NCBI GenBank assembly: GCA_022661535.1
Contig: JAKULF010000005.1
Location: forward strand, 124,001-188,000
DNA: 64,000 nt
DNA from: Eutypa lata
Lineage: Eukaryota; Ascomycota; Sordariomycetes; Xylariales; Diatrypaceae
Reading direction: 5' to 3'
This document shows positions 11,545-22,790 of the stretch, in pieces. Numbering within the stretch: the first letter of the stretch is position 1; the number at the start of each line of letters is the position of its first letter. The translations under genes and the position numbers were made by a program. The notes beneath the pieces are model-generated. The model was given only the letters and a program-made list of their open reading frames with translations. It made no database searches and was not told the origin of the DNA.

Positions 11545-13857
11545 ATGCCTTTTGATTTTAAAAGGTACGATGCGAAATGCAACGGGTTGACCCCCGAAGA
11601 GCTCCAACGGGAATGGCAACACTATACGCGCCTCATATCAGGGGCCTCTACGTCTACAGCGATTTCCGGTCTTGCTGTGCCCTTAACGATGGGTGTCTCC
11701 ACCATTGGCGTAGCCATGTCTGCGCCGGCAATCCATAATGCACGCAAAAAACGCGCGATTATCGAGAAGCATCTACAGAAGCACAATGATACTCACGTTA
11801 CCCGTAAACGCGATGTCTTCGGTAGCATGGCCGTGAGCGGGACTATTGGACTTGTTACAATGGGCGTGGGTACCATGGGTGCCGATGCCGTCGCGACTGC
11901 CGGAGCCGAGCACGGGATAGCGGCTGTGGTGGAGAACGAGCTGGCTATCAAAGTGGTCTCTCATGCTGCGATGGATGGCGTTGGGTTCGGTATAGAACAT
12001 GCTCACACTAGCCATCTAAAGAAAAAGGATGCTGTCAAAGCATTCACAGCTGCTGGTGTCTTCAAAGCAGTGGACAACGCTAAAGCAGCCGAAGCTGGCT
12101 ACTCAATCCAGCCGTATAATCCTCAAAACTTTGCCCCTGGAGGCAGTATGAGCCAAGTCGGTTCGCCGCCGCCGCCACCGCCTTATACCCCGGGATCACA
12201 GCGACCCCCTAGCTACTACCCAACACCGAATCACGCGTATGAATCCGATTCTAAGGCACCAGCCTTATATATGCAGAATTCGTATGGCAATGAATCCGTG
12301 TCAATGGCAAATACTGGACAGCACTCCGTCCCGCAGCCCTACGACCCTAATCAAATTCAATATCAACAGGTTTCCCAACAAGGAACACCCTCTACCTCAA
12401 CGCGTAACTCTATAAGCCAACCTGGAGAACAATACACTGGCTACGGAGCTTATCCTACACACCTCCCACAGGCGAACCACGGTTTTCCTTCCCCGCCTGC
12501 ATCTACTTACCCACAAACCACTGTCCAGCAAGTGCAACAGGTGCAGCAAATGCAATCTTATCAGCCTCAACAGTCACTTGAACAATACGCCGCTGCTAAG
12601 ACCCAAACTCCTCAAGAACTTCCTCTAGAATTTAGCCCTAGTGGTGCATACGACATGAAGTCCGTATCGGAGTCGCTCCCTACGACAGGGACAGAGCCGG
12701 TGACAGTAGTGGAACGACAGAAGCCTCAACCACTTTCCAGGAAACCCGTCCCGACATCCCAAGCAGGGGAGCAACCTCAAACAAACCAAAGGGTATCTTC
12801 GTCAATAAGTTCACCATCCATGGAGCACGTTGAGTATTTTCAAGACGACCCAACGAAGCAAGTTCCAGAACCACCTCAACATCCTGTCAATGAATCATAT
12901 ACTCAGTCTCCAAGTAGTACACAGCAAGATACCCAACTCAACCAGGCCCCTCAGGTGCAACCTAGTAGTTCTCAATCAAGTATTTTACAGCCTACACACG
13001 AGTCGCAACGTGCTTCTCAGCCCACACCACAGCAATATTCAAGCCCTATGAATCAAGAACCACAGGTAGATTTATCAAGCTTATGTGGTATGGACCTAAA
13101 CGCACCCCAACCCGCTATCACTCAGGCCTCACAGTTTCACTATGGAGAAGTCGGGATGCACTCGTCTCCCACAACTCAACAGCAACTATCTCATGGATTT
13201 GAGCACCCATCACAGGCAACTCACCAGCACAAGTACCATGGGCACCCGGAAGTAATTTACAGCCACCAACATTCCCCTGGCTCTGTAACACAACAGCAAA
13301 CGGGGTCCTCATGGGCAGTACCAGGACAACAAACACCAACCTCTACAAATCAGGCTCAAAGATACTCACTACAGCCGTCGTTATCTCCAAGCCCCCTTCT
13401 TACGCCATCGCCACAGGTTACCCCGGCTCAATCTCAGGGGATCCCTTATTTCCCACCGCCCCCCGGACAGCCGCAAAATGGTTATACACCCGCCGCTTTC
13501 TCACCCCCTCCAGGTCTTTCATACTCGCCTGCTCAACCCCAGAGACAAAGCCAGAAGTACGCGACTCCTGAGGTTCAATATCCACCTGTACCCATACCAG
13601 GACCGTACAGTTCAACGGCGCGTCCGACGTCCTTTTACGGTCAAATATCTTCGCCTGAGCAAATGACCCCTCCTATTCCAGTGTATTCGAAGCCCCAACA
13701 TGCTCCTCCTATGCAATATCACGCAATGGGCTATTCGCAAATGCCATTAACGCCACCTTACTCGCCACCTCAAGTAGTTCAGAATACCGGCTCAAGCTAT
13801 TTTCCAGCAGGCAACAATCCCCAGTACCAGAACATGTATCCTACACAGTATCAGTGA
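11545..13857 (+). CDS. Gly/Ala-rich head with Q/P-rich disordered tail, unknown
   Basis: One uninterrupted exon, 770 residues, start at the first ATG. I recognise the N-terminus as a type of conserved fungal hypothetical protein but know no function. Residues 1-35 are polar (PFDFKRYDAKC, LTPEELQREW). About 37-66 and 92-125 are Gly/Ala/Val-rich hydrophobic stretches with regular small-residue spacing (LAVPLTMGVSTIGVAM; GTIGLVTMGVGTMGADAVATAG), like glycine zippers. They are separated by a basic segment (HNARKKRAIIEKHLQKH). A third helical segment ends near residue 190. From there to the C-terminus it is low-complexity Gln/Pro/Ser/Tyr/Thr with repeated PPP, QQ and YxP elements and hardly any charge, so it is probably disordered and prion-like. 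It could be membrane-associated or a scaffold. The neighbouring HET gene is upstream on the same strand; no link is shown. Confidence 0.85.
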   Translation: MPFDFKRYDAKCNGLTPEELQREWQHYTRLISGASTSTAISGLAVPLTMGVSTIGVAMSAPAIHNARKKRAIIEKHLQKHNDTHVTRKRDVFGSMAVSGTIGLVTMGVGTMGADAVATAGAEHGIAAVVENELAIKVVSHAAMDGVGFGIEHAHTSHLKKKDAVKAFTAAGVFKAVDNAKAAEAGYSIQPYNPQNFAPGGSMSQVGSPPPPPPYTPGSQRPPSYYPTPNHAYESDSKAPALYMQNSYGNESVSMANTGQHSVPQPYDPNQIQYQQVSQQGTPSTSTRNSISQPGEQYTGYGAYPTHLPQANHGFPSPPASTYPQTTVQQVQQVQQMQSYQPQQSLEQYAAAKTQTPQELPLEFSPSGAYDMKSVSESLPTTGTEPVTVVERQKPQPLSRKPVPTSQAGEQPQTNQRVSSSISSPSMEHVEYFQDDPTKQVPEPPQHPVNESYTQSPSSTQQDTQLNQAPQVQPSSSQSSILQPTHESQRASQPTPQQYSSPMNQEPQVDLSSLCGMDLNAPQPAITQASQFHYGEVGMHSSPTTQQQLSHGFEHPSQATHQHKYHGHPEVIYSHQHSPGSVTQQQTGSSWAVPGQQTPTSTNQAQRYSLQPSLSPSPLLTPSPQVTPAQSQGIPYFPPPPGQPQNGYTPAAFSPPPGLSYSPAQPQRQSQKYATPEVQYPPVPIPGPYSSTARPTSFYGQISSPEQMTPPIPVYSKPQHAPPMQYHAMGYSQMPLTPPYSPPQVVQNTGSSYFPAGNNPQYQNMYPTQYQ

Positions 13858-15237
13858 AGGAGCCTAAAGAAGCAAATTATTACCATGAATAATGTCTATA
13901 AGGATATCATAGGAGAGCTACTAAAGGGACTATCCAAATACAAATGAGTCAATGTGGTACGGCGCTACCGTGACACAGGGTTAATAAATCTCCTTTAGTT
14001 ACTGTGCTTTATTAGAATGAGGAGAGAGCGCCTGAGGAAATCTATTTATGAGAGCTCGAAAAGTTGTCCAACTGGTCTATGAAATAACTGCAAATGTGAA
14101 TCCTTTATCAAAAATTGCTCAACCTTTCATAACCACACAAGTCTTTACAAATTTCGTACTATGCAGTGCCTCCATTAATACACCCTCCACCACCCTCCGC
14201 CACCTGCATAACGATAACCCCTATTTTATAGCCCCTATCTAAATTACGTACCTACCTGCTGTAGTGCCTTGCTGCGCCATCTTATACATCATTTTACCGA
14301 ACTCGACTTTCATTGACCTGTATGTTACTTGGAAAAAGTCTAGAAAAATTAAGGTATAGATCAGAGTCTACTGGGAGAAGATGACGTCAAGTATATGCTG
14401 CATATATCAGTGGCTGAGGGCTATGTCGTTAGAATACTTATGGAGATGTTACGTGGCGGTTGCGCGGCTCCTCAATGGAGACCTATCTAAGATCGTCGTG
14501 CTGTGGGGCTGAAGGAATGGGAAGCCTCACTATTCGGTAAAGACACAAATTGTATTGGTGTCGTATTGACAGTAATATGAAAGAAAATTGATGCTACAAC
14601 GGACATAACCCTTATGAGTGGACTCGAAAGGGATGCCTCGAGTACTGGAAATAAGTCTAATCGACTAGAGTAGCCATTCATAGCCTTATAGTTGTAGGAG
14701 AGCTCAGACTTGGGTACGAGGTATCGCCTGGTTCTTGTCGCACTATAACTCGGTGTATGATTGCATCATCTAACATGACTGTACTGTGTCTGCGACGGCA
14801 TTGCTTTCTAAGTGAAAAAGACATGGCCTACGCACGGAGAAACTGGGAGCAAGCAATTACCGCAAAAAATCAACTGATATTATGAGACCTATAGTACCTG
14901 ATAGCCTACCGTAGCTATACCCGGTTACTAACGCCTCCACCCCCCTTCCTATCGTATTAAGTAAAATCAATGTCTAAAAAACAGTCTAATCTCTATAATT
15001 GTTGCTTAACCCGACGAAAGTGACCCGAAACCCGCGGATTTATATTATATAAAGTGTCTATAATCCCAATCCAACATGCCACCTAGATATGCTATGCTGA
15101 ATACCAAGTGACCACCCTTAAAAACGTTATGTATGCTGTAAGTCTAAAAGCCACCGCGCCAGCATCTATGCCTTCCCGAGATAAAAATAAATTGGTCTTG
15201 TTGGAACGAGTATTGGGTCGAAAAAATATGTATAATC
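13858..15237. other. Convergent intergenic region
   Basis: About 1.4 kb between two convergent genes. I see no coding frame with protein-like composition and no repeat longer than a few units. It probably consists of two 3' untranslated regions and spacer. Confidence 0.45.
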
Positions 15238-16650
15238 TTAATGATCGTTGACATCCTCATCTCGCCCAGGGTACATGATATCTTGCACGAGGACGGCGCG
15301 GACGTGAGAGTAGAAGACGAAGCAGTAGGTGAGGAATAAGCAGATTGACATGCCAGTCACGACCCACAAGATCGCCTCGTTGTGCAGCTCGTTTCCGATG
15401 GAGACCGTGGCAAGGATGAAGCCGGTGTTCGGGAAGACCATCGCCCACCAGCCGAGGTGGAAATACTCGGGTCTCGAGCTGAGGACGGCGATGAGGGCGA
15501 TGCAGAACCACCACAGGGCCAGTGCCCACAAGAAGATGGCGACGATAATGGCGAGGGTTCGGATCATAGGCGCATCGAGAGATCCGTCGAGTTCCGCGTC
15601 GAAGCTGTCGGGGATACCCTTTGCCATGCCGATGAGTGCTAAGGCCGTGAAAGAAGGCGGGCCGACGTTCATGAAAAGACCTGGCCGATGTTCTCGGTTC
15701 GGTAGACCTGGGATGTGTTAGTACAATGATATTCACACAAAGCTCGTCTCACTATAAGATAACATACCGGCTGCCATGAGGCGTCCAACCATGTGGGAAT
15801 ACATCATCATGGCCACGAGCATGCCAAGTCCCTGACATGTTGTGCCGGCAATGACAATCGAGAGCGCTTCGTTGTGGGGCTGTCTCTCTGCGATAACCGA
15901 AGCGATCGTTCCTGACAGCATGATGGGGAAGATTGGCAGAATCCAGGTTGGCATCATCGTCTTCAGCTCAAAGCTATGAGCGGCGAAGACGAAGCTGTAC
16001 TGACCAACGGCCAGGAGTAGGGACATAGCGACGTAGGCCCAGAACGCGGTCTTGATACCCCACGCAGATACCGAGTCGTCGGGAACCGCATAGCGTTCGG
16101 TGCTTGTAATCAGAGTCGCAATAGATAGGAAGAAGGTGGGGAAGAAGAAACCTTCTCGAGGGTGTTGGACCGACTGACGGAAGTCGCCGGGGTGGAGGAA
16201 GAAACGGGCAACCATAGCCGAGGTGACTAAACTGAAGATAATGATGTTTAAAACGTAGATGAATAGTCCGAACTCCAGTAGTCCGGGAAACTTATGAGGC
16301 TGAGCGAATACCAGAAGCGATAGACCACCAGTGCTCATGGGTAAAGTATACCATGCCCATGTGAAATGATGCATTCGTTCCCGGAGGTTGAGCTTAGGAC
16401 GCTTGGGGTTGAATATATCGATATGCCCATGGCCTTCTTTCTCGTCGAGTATCGAAGAAGCCGCCGAGTTCACTTCTGTTACCATGGCGCCGAGGCTAGC
16501 CTGTCTTCCCTCCTCAAGAGACTTGGTTGATCCCATCCAATTTTGTTGTTCTCTGTCGTTGTTGAAAGATAAAGGAGCTAAAGGCTCAGCTTGGAAATGT
16601 GATACGGCCCGGCTTGGGGGCATCGTATCAGAGAGTGGACGCTGATCCAT
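15238..16650 (-). CDS. TDT-family C4-dicarboxylate/malic acid transporter
   Basis: Membrane carrier of the tellurite-resistance/dicarboxylate transporter family, which includes yeast malate permease Mae1 and sulfite pump Ssu1. Two exons, 16650-15768 and 15707-15238, give 450 residues; the intron has a textbook TACTAAC branch site 10 nt before its acceptor. A cytosolic N-terminus of about 90 residues precedes some ten hydrophobic helices. Family motifs include FTWAWYTLPMSTGG in helix 1, HPGDFRQSVQHP, and FFFPTFFLSIATLITSTERYA. The middle IAGTTCQGLGMLVAMMMY segment and C-terminal FLTYCFVFYSH are helices. The Mae1-like branch is favoured over Ssu1 by the TSTERYA segment, but transported substrate cannot be fixed from sequence. 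The pyrimidine-rich leader suggests strong expression. Confidence 0.85.
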
Positions 16651-18517
16651 TGTTGGGGCGTTTTTTTTTTCTTCTCGTTTGTTTTCGAGGGGTTCTTTTT
16701 TTTCTCTATAAAAATTGTATATTTATGCAATACTGTTCAACGAATTAAACAGAATAAAAGACAGCGAAAACAAAAAGTCTAGCGAGTGGAGCATGGATGA
16801 TAAGAGAAAATGCAGAGAGAAAAATGAGGAAATGGAAAATTGCAGAAAAAGGGAAGCAAAAGCCAGATGGAAATATGAGGAAAAAAAGAGAAACGAAGAG
16901 AAAAGGAAATGAATACCTATGCACAGCACATAAAGGAAAAATTCGACACCAGGTCGTTGGGCAGAAAAAAAAAACGTGTGATGAAGGGCAAATACGCCGA
17001 GCATGTTGCGTTCCCATATTTTATAAATACAAGAAAGCTTAAATAAGGCACCAAGATGTGATAATAACCACAGCATAAGCCAAGGCGCCAGGTATATTCA
17101 AGACGATATGCTTAAAATAGCTAAGACAGGCGGGTCTTGATAGCGTAGACAAGGCTCTAACCTAGAGGCATTGTCAAGAAACGACCTGTGCACCCATTGT
17201 GATCTTCGAGAAGCGCTTGACGGAGCATTTTGACGATGGGCCCGGGGGCGTCTCATCACTGTGTTGCGTTGTGTGTAGTAGGTATGTAGACAGACCCCGG
17301 GCCGGCCCACACGGCGACAACCTCAACATTAGTGTGTACGTAGCGTTGTTTTAGCCAGATTCCGGACCCGCCGCGGAACTAAACAAGAGGAGGCTGAAAC
17401 CCCCACGGAGAATAGGACCCGGGAGATATTCGTGACTTTGACGACAGCGATGCCAACTTAGGCTATTTCTATCTCTGGTTATGGAGTTTATCTACGATAT
17501 GTTGAGGTGAGTTGTTAAGCACTAGAACGAGAGAGGATGGTATTGGCTGGCTATAGGATCTCAGTAAGCGTATGAAGTCTTAGAAGCTTCTCAAAAGGGG
17601 AAAAATGCCATTCAGTCTAAGCCACGGATGACGCTTCACGCATGTGAAAATTTCGTGAAGTCCCGGAATGTAGATACTGTAGTTAAATCACACCTTGGAC
17701 GCCAAGAGATAGGAGGTTGTTCAGTCGTCAAGGCCCCCTGTTCTGAACTTCTTGGCGATTATCCCAAGCATTTTGTATTATGGAGCTGATTGACAGGTGG
17801 ATCGGCCCAAATGTTAAAACCCCTGGCTAGCTCCTCGGTAGTTCCCAGGGCCTGGCAGGACAGGCAGACAGGCTTGCCCTGCTTGCGTATGCGAACGCTG
17901 TAGAAATGCGGCTCTGAGCGACTTGGCTCCCTTGGCTGGCGATCTGGCGAATTTATCAACCTGCGATGCAGCCAGTCAGAATTCATCGAATGGAATCGAT
18001 GATGGGAAGCCGCGTGTTATAAAGCTGATCAACGATGGCTGTGCATTTCGTGATTCATTCATTGTACGTAGTATACACCGCCGAGACTTGCCATTCAATG
18101 ATGAGTAACTCTGCATTCTGATGATGATGAATACAACTTCTAAACTGGGATGGTCGCGTGCTCTGTTGTCAAGTCCATAGAGACGTCAAGCGCTTGTTAC
18201 TGATCGGCCAAAATTTGTTTCTCCTAGAATTTGATAGGCGCGAATAGGGGGGCGTATATTACAGCCTTCCCACTATTCCCAAACGCAATGCTGTGGCGAC
18301 CCGAGTTACCCTGGGTCATTGCCAAGGCGAATTCGCGAAAAGAGTTTGCTTTTGGTAACTATGTATACGTGTGGATATGTATGTGTATACCTGGCAGCCT
18401 GGGCAGAATTCAATATAACTATCTACAAGCAGGTCGGAGAAGACGGCCGCAGAATACTACATACTTAACCGGTCTCATGTTGATAACCAAACCCGACCGT
18501 AATACTATATAGGCACC
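16651..18517. other. Promoter region with polypurine tract
   Basis: Upstream DNA of the dicarboxylate-type transporter and downstream DNA of the SnoaL-like gene. From about 16795 to 16915 the plus strand is nearly pure purine, so the transporter's leader is pyrimidine-rich. CCCGGGG-type elements occur at about 17238 and 17296, each containing CCGGGG, a CreA-type match, and a related CCCGGG is near 17417. No gene can be supported. Confidence 0.45.
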
Positions 18518-19444
18518 TCATAGCGAGGTTTGATCATCTACGTATCTATGTAAGAGTTGCTGGCGATAAGAGACCCAGTCGACTATACTCCAGACCCTAT
18601 CAATCTTCCCATCTCGGAATTGGTACGTCACATGCTCAGTGAAATGGACGGGCCGACCGTTTGGCTCGACGTCTTGGATGGCCTTGACTGGAGTGCCGGT
18701 GAACTCGAGCCGCACGGCGACACGCTGGGCATCCTTATCAGTTATCAGAGTGTGCAGGCCGAAGTTGATATCAGGGATGGCTTCGATCGCGTCCTGCATG
18801 AGGTGCCGGTACTTGTCTAAAGATAGTTCTTGGCCGTTGTGAAACACTCGCGGGTGACAAAACTTGGGGAGATCGGTCTGCATTGTGCGCTTGTTGATGC
18901 AGTCGAGGTAGTCTCTGTATGTCTTCTCCAGATCACGACCGTTGGGCTCCGTGGAGCCTGACGTGCCCACCCCGGATCCACCACCTTGTTTCTTGATACT
19001 ATCGTCTAGTGCGTGACTAGTAGTAGTAGTAGTAGTAGCAGTAGTAGTAGCAGCATCGGGTTCTGATAGCTGGTGGTGAATCGACTCTCGATCCGACAGC
19101 GTCACTATGTGGGAAACCATGGCATCGTCATCGGCAAACCAGACCAAGAGTTGGTCCATGAATTGGATAGTCTTCCCGGTCGGCTCGAGGCCCATGACGG
19201 GCTGACACGGTTTCCATTTCACCAAGATGGTAGCGCCGAGGCGCCGAGACCGTTCGTCCACTGTCACGATCTCTAGAGCGATCTCAGTATCGCCGGACGT
19301 CTTCAATTCGGCCGCATAACTGTCAGGGGTGTGTTCCCCGCCATTCACTGTGAAACTAGATTGAACGTATTTTGGGAGATCTTCCCAGCGCCTTTCGTTG
19401 AGACATCGAATAACGGACTCAAATACTTCTCGAATGCTGGCCAT
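18518..19444 (-). CDS. Tandem SnoaL-like (NTF2-fold) protein
   Basis: Single exon, 308 residues. Two SnoaL-like polyketide-cyclase-type domains are visible, roughly residues 3-130 and 175-300. Each begins with a helix of the type LNERRWEDLPKYV or INKRTMQTDLPKFC, then xVxxNGxEL/HTPDSY, and ends in a strand such as KIDRVWSIVDW. A Thr-rich and Gly-rich linker joins them; its Thr run is encoded by a TAG/TAC-type trinucleotide repeat at about 19018-19045. Members of this superfamily act as cyclases, isomerases or small-ligand binders, often in secondary metabolism. No polyketide or terpene synthase is visible nearby, so a biosynthetic role is not supported. The second copy better retains the family's terminal WSIVDW strand. 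Confidence 0.8.
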   Translation of the reverse strand: MASIREVFESVIRCLNERRWEDLPKYVQSSFTVNGGEHTPDSYAAELKTSGDTEIALEIVTVDERSRRLGATILVKWKPCQPVMGLEPTGKTIQFMDQLLVWFADDDAMVSHIVTLSDRESIHHQLSEPDAATTTATTTTTTSHALDDSIKKQGGGSGVGTSGSTEPNGRDLEKTYRDYLDCINKRTMQTDLPKFCHPRVFHNGQELSLDKYRHLMQDAIEAIPDINFGLHTLITDKDAQRVAVRLEFTGTPVKAIQDVEPNGRPVHFTEHVTYQFRDGKIDRVWSIVDWVSYRQQLLHRYVDDQTSL

Positions 19445-20447
19445 CTTTGCTTAATCGCTTGCTTGCTTGCTTGCTCGTTGATAATGAATATTTCTCAGGA
19501 GTTAAGAGCTGTGATGACGCAAACCGTGATGATGGTTAATTGAGCCTACGCGTACACTGATGATTGACCTGATGATAACGGGGTCGTTTAAATTGAAATT
19601 TTATTAGCAGTGCGTAGTGGGCATTGAGAACCATGGAAGGGCGTGAAATTGACTATACAGCAGGTACTACGCAAAATCCGATAGTGGACGGTGCAATTTC
19701 TTGGCAATTGTTGTCGCCAAATGAGGTCTCTTAGCAAAACTCCGTCAGTGTCCACAAAATTCCGAGTTGAACCCTATCGTCACGTTGCCAAGCTGGTCGT
19801 GGGGGTCGATTGTATGTGATAAGACAGCCAGTCAAAGATCTTAGATGGCATAGCATTCACATGTATGTAGTTAATTGAGATGACTATAAAACAAAAGATT
19901 AAAACAGGGAAGTGGAAAGAAAATTCTCCTCGGTCTCTTCCAACCCGACCATAAAAAGGGCCCTTTCAGGGGTTTTGGTTAAAACAAACTTACAAACTTA
20001 CGGGAAAACAAGGTCTAATTATAGTGGTAGCCAAGCGGCCAAGTCTTTAGTGCGAGCTTAGTTTTCGCCAAGATGCTGGCTTATATTTCGTAGTTAAGTC
20101 CGGAATGAAACAAAGATAACACAAACGAGGTGGATGTAAAATACAGGGGGTTTTGCTTTGAACAGTCAGTGCACACAAGGTGGAAGGTGGAAGACGGCGA
20201 CTAGGTAGTTAGTTTAGCTAGGACTTGCTTAAAAAAGAAGATGAAAGGAAAATTTTGCAAAGAAAAGGGGGGAGCGAGGGGACAGAGGGGGGAGGGGCCT
20301 ATCTTCAATCGCATAAAAAATAGAATTTAGGGGGGATGCACGGGTACGCTTTCTATCCACAGGGAAGTTAGGTATCTATCAACTATTAGTAGATGAAATA
20401 ATACTACTAGTAGTACTATCCAATGCTATGCGTAGTTATGTCTATAG
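19445..20447. other. Intergenic region with TTGC repeat and palindrome
   Basis: Contains the leader of the SnoaL-like gene with a TTGC/CTTG tandem tract at about 19452-19475, purine-rich DNA near 20265-20300, and a perfect 14-bp palindrome TACTACTAGTAGTA at 20402-20415. The palindrome lies 33 nt past the stop codon of the esterase gene. No gene can be supported. Confidence 0.45.
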
Positions 20448-22293
20448 CTATGATAGTAATTCCCTCGCGACCTCCGAAGTCATCATGAACTCGAATGCCT
20501 CTTTTCTCCACGTATCGTCCTCGACCCAAACCTTGGTAGCATTGAGCACCATATTCTTGGGTGCTTGTGCGTCGTAGACCGGCCACTCGGGCAACAACGG
20601 CTTTCCCTCCCCGCCGCCCTCCCTTCCGTTCGGATCCAGGTCGTAGACGAAATTAACGTACGCCTGTCCGATCGCTCTCGACAGCCGCATGTGGTCGTCG
20701 TATTCCGGGCTCGGCCCTAACAGTCCCGAGATGTTCTGGAAGCTGAAGGCGACGTTCACGAAATGCTTGACGCCGTCCCACTCAGATCCGTTCCACGGCC
20801 GTTGGTCAAATCGGTAGCTGTACACGGGTAGCCCTTCGCTCGTGTATAGCTCTGCCATCCGACGACGTCCAGATGCCATACTGCAACACCCTCATGTGTT
20901 AACTAATTCATTTCTCTCTAAAAGTATGATTCCATCCTTCCCCACTCAGAACACACCAGATAAGAATAAAAAGCAACAAACTTTCAGAAAAAAAAAAAGC
21001 CGGCACTTACACAAGATCACCCCCAATAGCGGCCGCCCTCCGCCACTGCAACCCCTTCGTCGCCGGAGGGCGCGTACAATTCGCGATGGCGTACGGCGGC
21101 GCCGCCCGACACGGATCGTCGGGGTACAGGTCGAGCAGCCTCCGAACGGTCGGCGGCGTCAGCGCGTAGCTGCGCCACTCGAGCATAGCGCGAAACAGGT
21201 CGTCCTCGGTGTCGGGCGGCGGCAGGCCCGTGACGGACACAGCGAAGCCCTCGTCGGTGTTGTCACCCAAAAGCAGGGGCACGCGCGCGTACTTACCCTC
21301 TCGCATGAGCTGGCTCGGGTACGCCGTCAGGAAGGACCCGTCGAGCAGCGGGTTCCAGACTACGGACGGGTGCGCCGCGAAGAGTGTCGAGGCGTCGACG
21401 GTGCGGAGACAGGTTAGGCGGTCGCTGGTTTCGACGCCGTCGAAGCATCCGACTGTGCGCGTTAGGTTCTCGAATGCGGTGTTGTACCAGCTCAGCGGCT
21501 CGACCTGGGCGCCTGTGGGACCACCGCTCTCGAGGATGGCGCCGCGGAATAGACTGTCCTCGTCGCCGTCGTGAGCGAACATCTGGTACGCGATGCTTTG
21601 GGCGCCGGCGCTTTCGCCCCATACCACGACGCGGTCGGGGTCGCCGCCGAACGCGGCGATGTTCTCCTGTAGCCAGTGCAGAGCCAGGCGCTGGTCTAGA
21701 AGGCCGGCATTGCTGGATCCTTCGGCGAGGACTTGCGGGCTCTGCAGGAACCCCCACATCCCTAGGCGGTAGTTCATGCTAGCGGCGATGATGGGGCGCC
21801 CCATCGCCTGGCTCGTGGCTACGATCCCCGGTAGGTTGTACTGCGGGTCGGCGGTGGTGCCGGCGTAGAGGCCGCCGCCGTATATCCAGACAAGCACTGG
21901 TAGGAGTGACGGCGATGAGGAGTCATTGGTGGGAGCAGCGGCTGGTGAGACGCTGCTGGGGGGCCGTACTACGTTGATGGTTAGGCAGTCTTCTGATAGG
22001 CTGAAGTTTGAACCGTATTGCATGCAGCTGTAGCCATATTGTGTGGCATTGCGGACGCCTTCGAATGTCGTGTTTATTGGTTGAGGCCATCGATACCTCA
22101 ATTCGCCTATCGGCGGTTGAGCATATGGAATTCCTAAGAACACGTCTTGATCCCAGTCGGGGAGGTAAGCCCCTTCGTATGTCCCGTTGATGGTTTTGAC
22201 TCTTGGTCCAGTGGTGTGATTGTTGGAAGAGACCGCCAAAGAAACGGATATGACATTAAGAATTAAGATTGGAATAGTGGTAAGCTGGTGCAT
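20448..22293 (-). CDS. Secreted type-B carboxylesterase/lipase
   Basis: Alpha/beta-hydrolase of the carboxylesterase/cholinesterase family that hydrolyses carboxylic ester or lipid substrates, probably outside the cell. Exons 22293-21011 and 20880-20448 join at LV|MASGR and give 571 residues, a normal length. I start at the ATG at 22293 because it opens a clear signal peptide (MHQLTTIPILILNVISVSLA); nothing upstream in frame is an ATG. Family hallmarks: FLGIPYAQPPIGELR, SEDCLTINVVRP, the oxyanion loop YGGGLYAG, nucleophile Ser near residue 226 in VVWGESAGAQS, acidic residue in LLLGDNTDEGFAV, and probable catalytic His in GVKHFVNVAFSFQN of exon 2. Several NxS/T sites fit secretion. It lies just downstream of the FAD oxidase on the same strand, with 497 bp between them. 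Confidence 0.9.
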
Positions 22294-22790
22294 TGTGGAA
22301 ATCGATGTGATAGCGTGACTGAATGCAACCAAGCGATGGCTGCCAATGCCTACGAGAATACACCGATGAACGTGACATCGTCTCGAATCGTGGACTTTAT
22401 ATGTACATTCAGGATAATGTTAAGATACCCTTGTGTTGATTGGAGGAAGAAAATGACTGTAGATCAACTCTCGATCTAACTAACATTGGACCGTTCCAGG
22501 GTTCCAAACCAAGGATCATGGAGAAATTTGGTGAGGGGATATCGTGGGGTACATGCATGAGTGAGTGAGTGTATGGGGAAAGGGTCAGGGGCAAATATTT
22601 CCTTCGCGTTTGGTAGCACCAAGACATCATCGTATCAATTTACAATTTGAAGGACAAGATAATAACTTTCTTCAAATAATCCATTTACTAGCAGGTGACA
22701 AGTCAGTAAGATAGGTGAATTGTAATTAAGTAATTATGAAGGATATCGATGCTAGAACTTCATTATCTTCAACCTTCCCAAAGTTTGACC
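22294..22790. other. Short intergenic region
   Basis: 497 bp holding the esterase promoter and the 3' end of the FAD oxidase gene. No TATA box stands out and no coding frame is supported. Confidence 0.4.

Noticed and set aside
16797..17042. Lys/Glu/Arg-rich open frame
   Set aside because: Product of the polypurine tract; low complexity with no protein-like order.
21209..21782. Arg/Gly-rich long frames opposite the esterase exon
   Set aside because: They are antisense shadows of a GC-rich coding exon.
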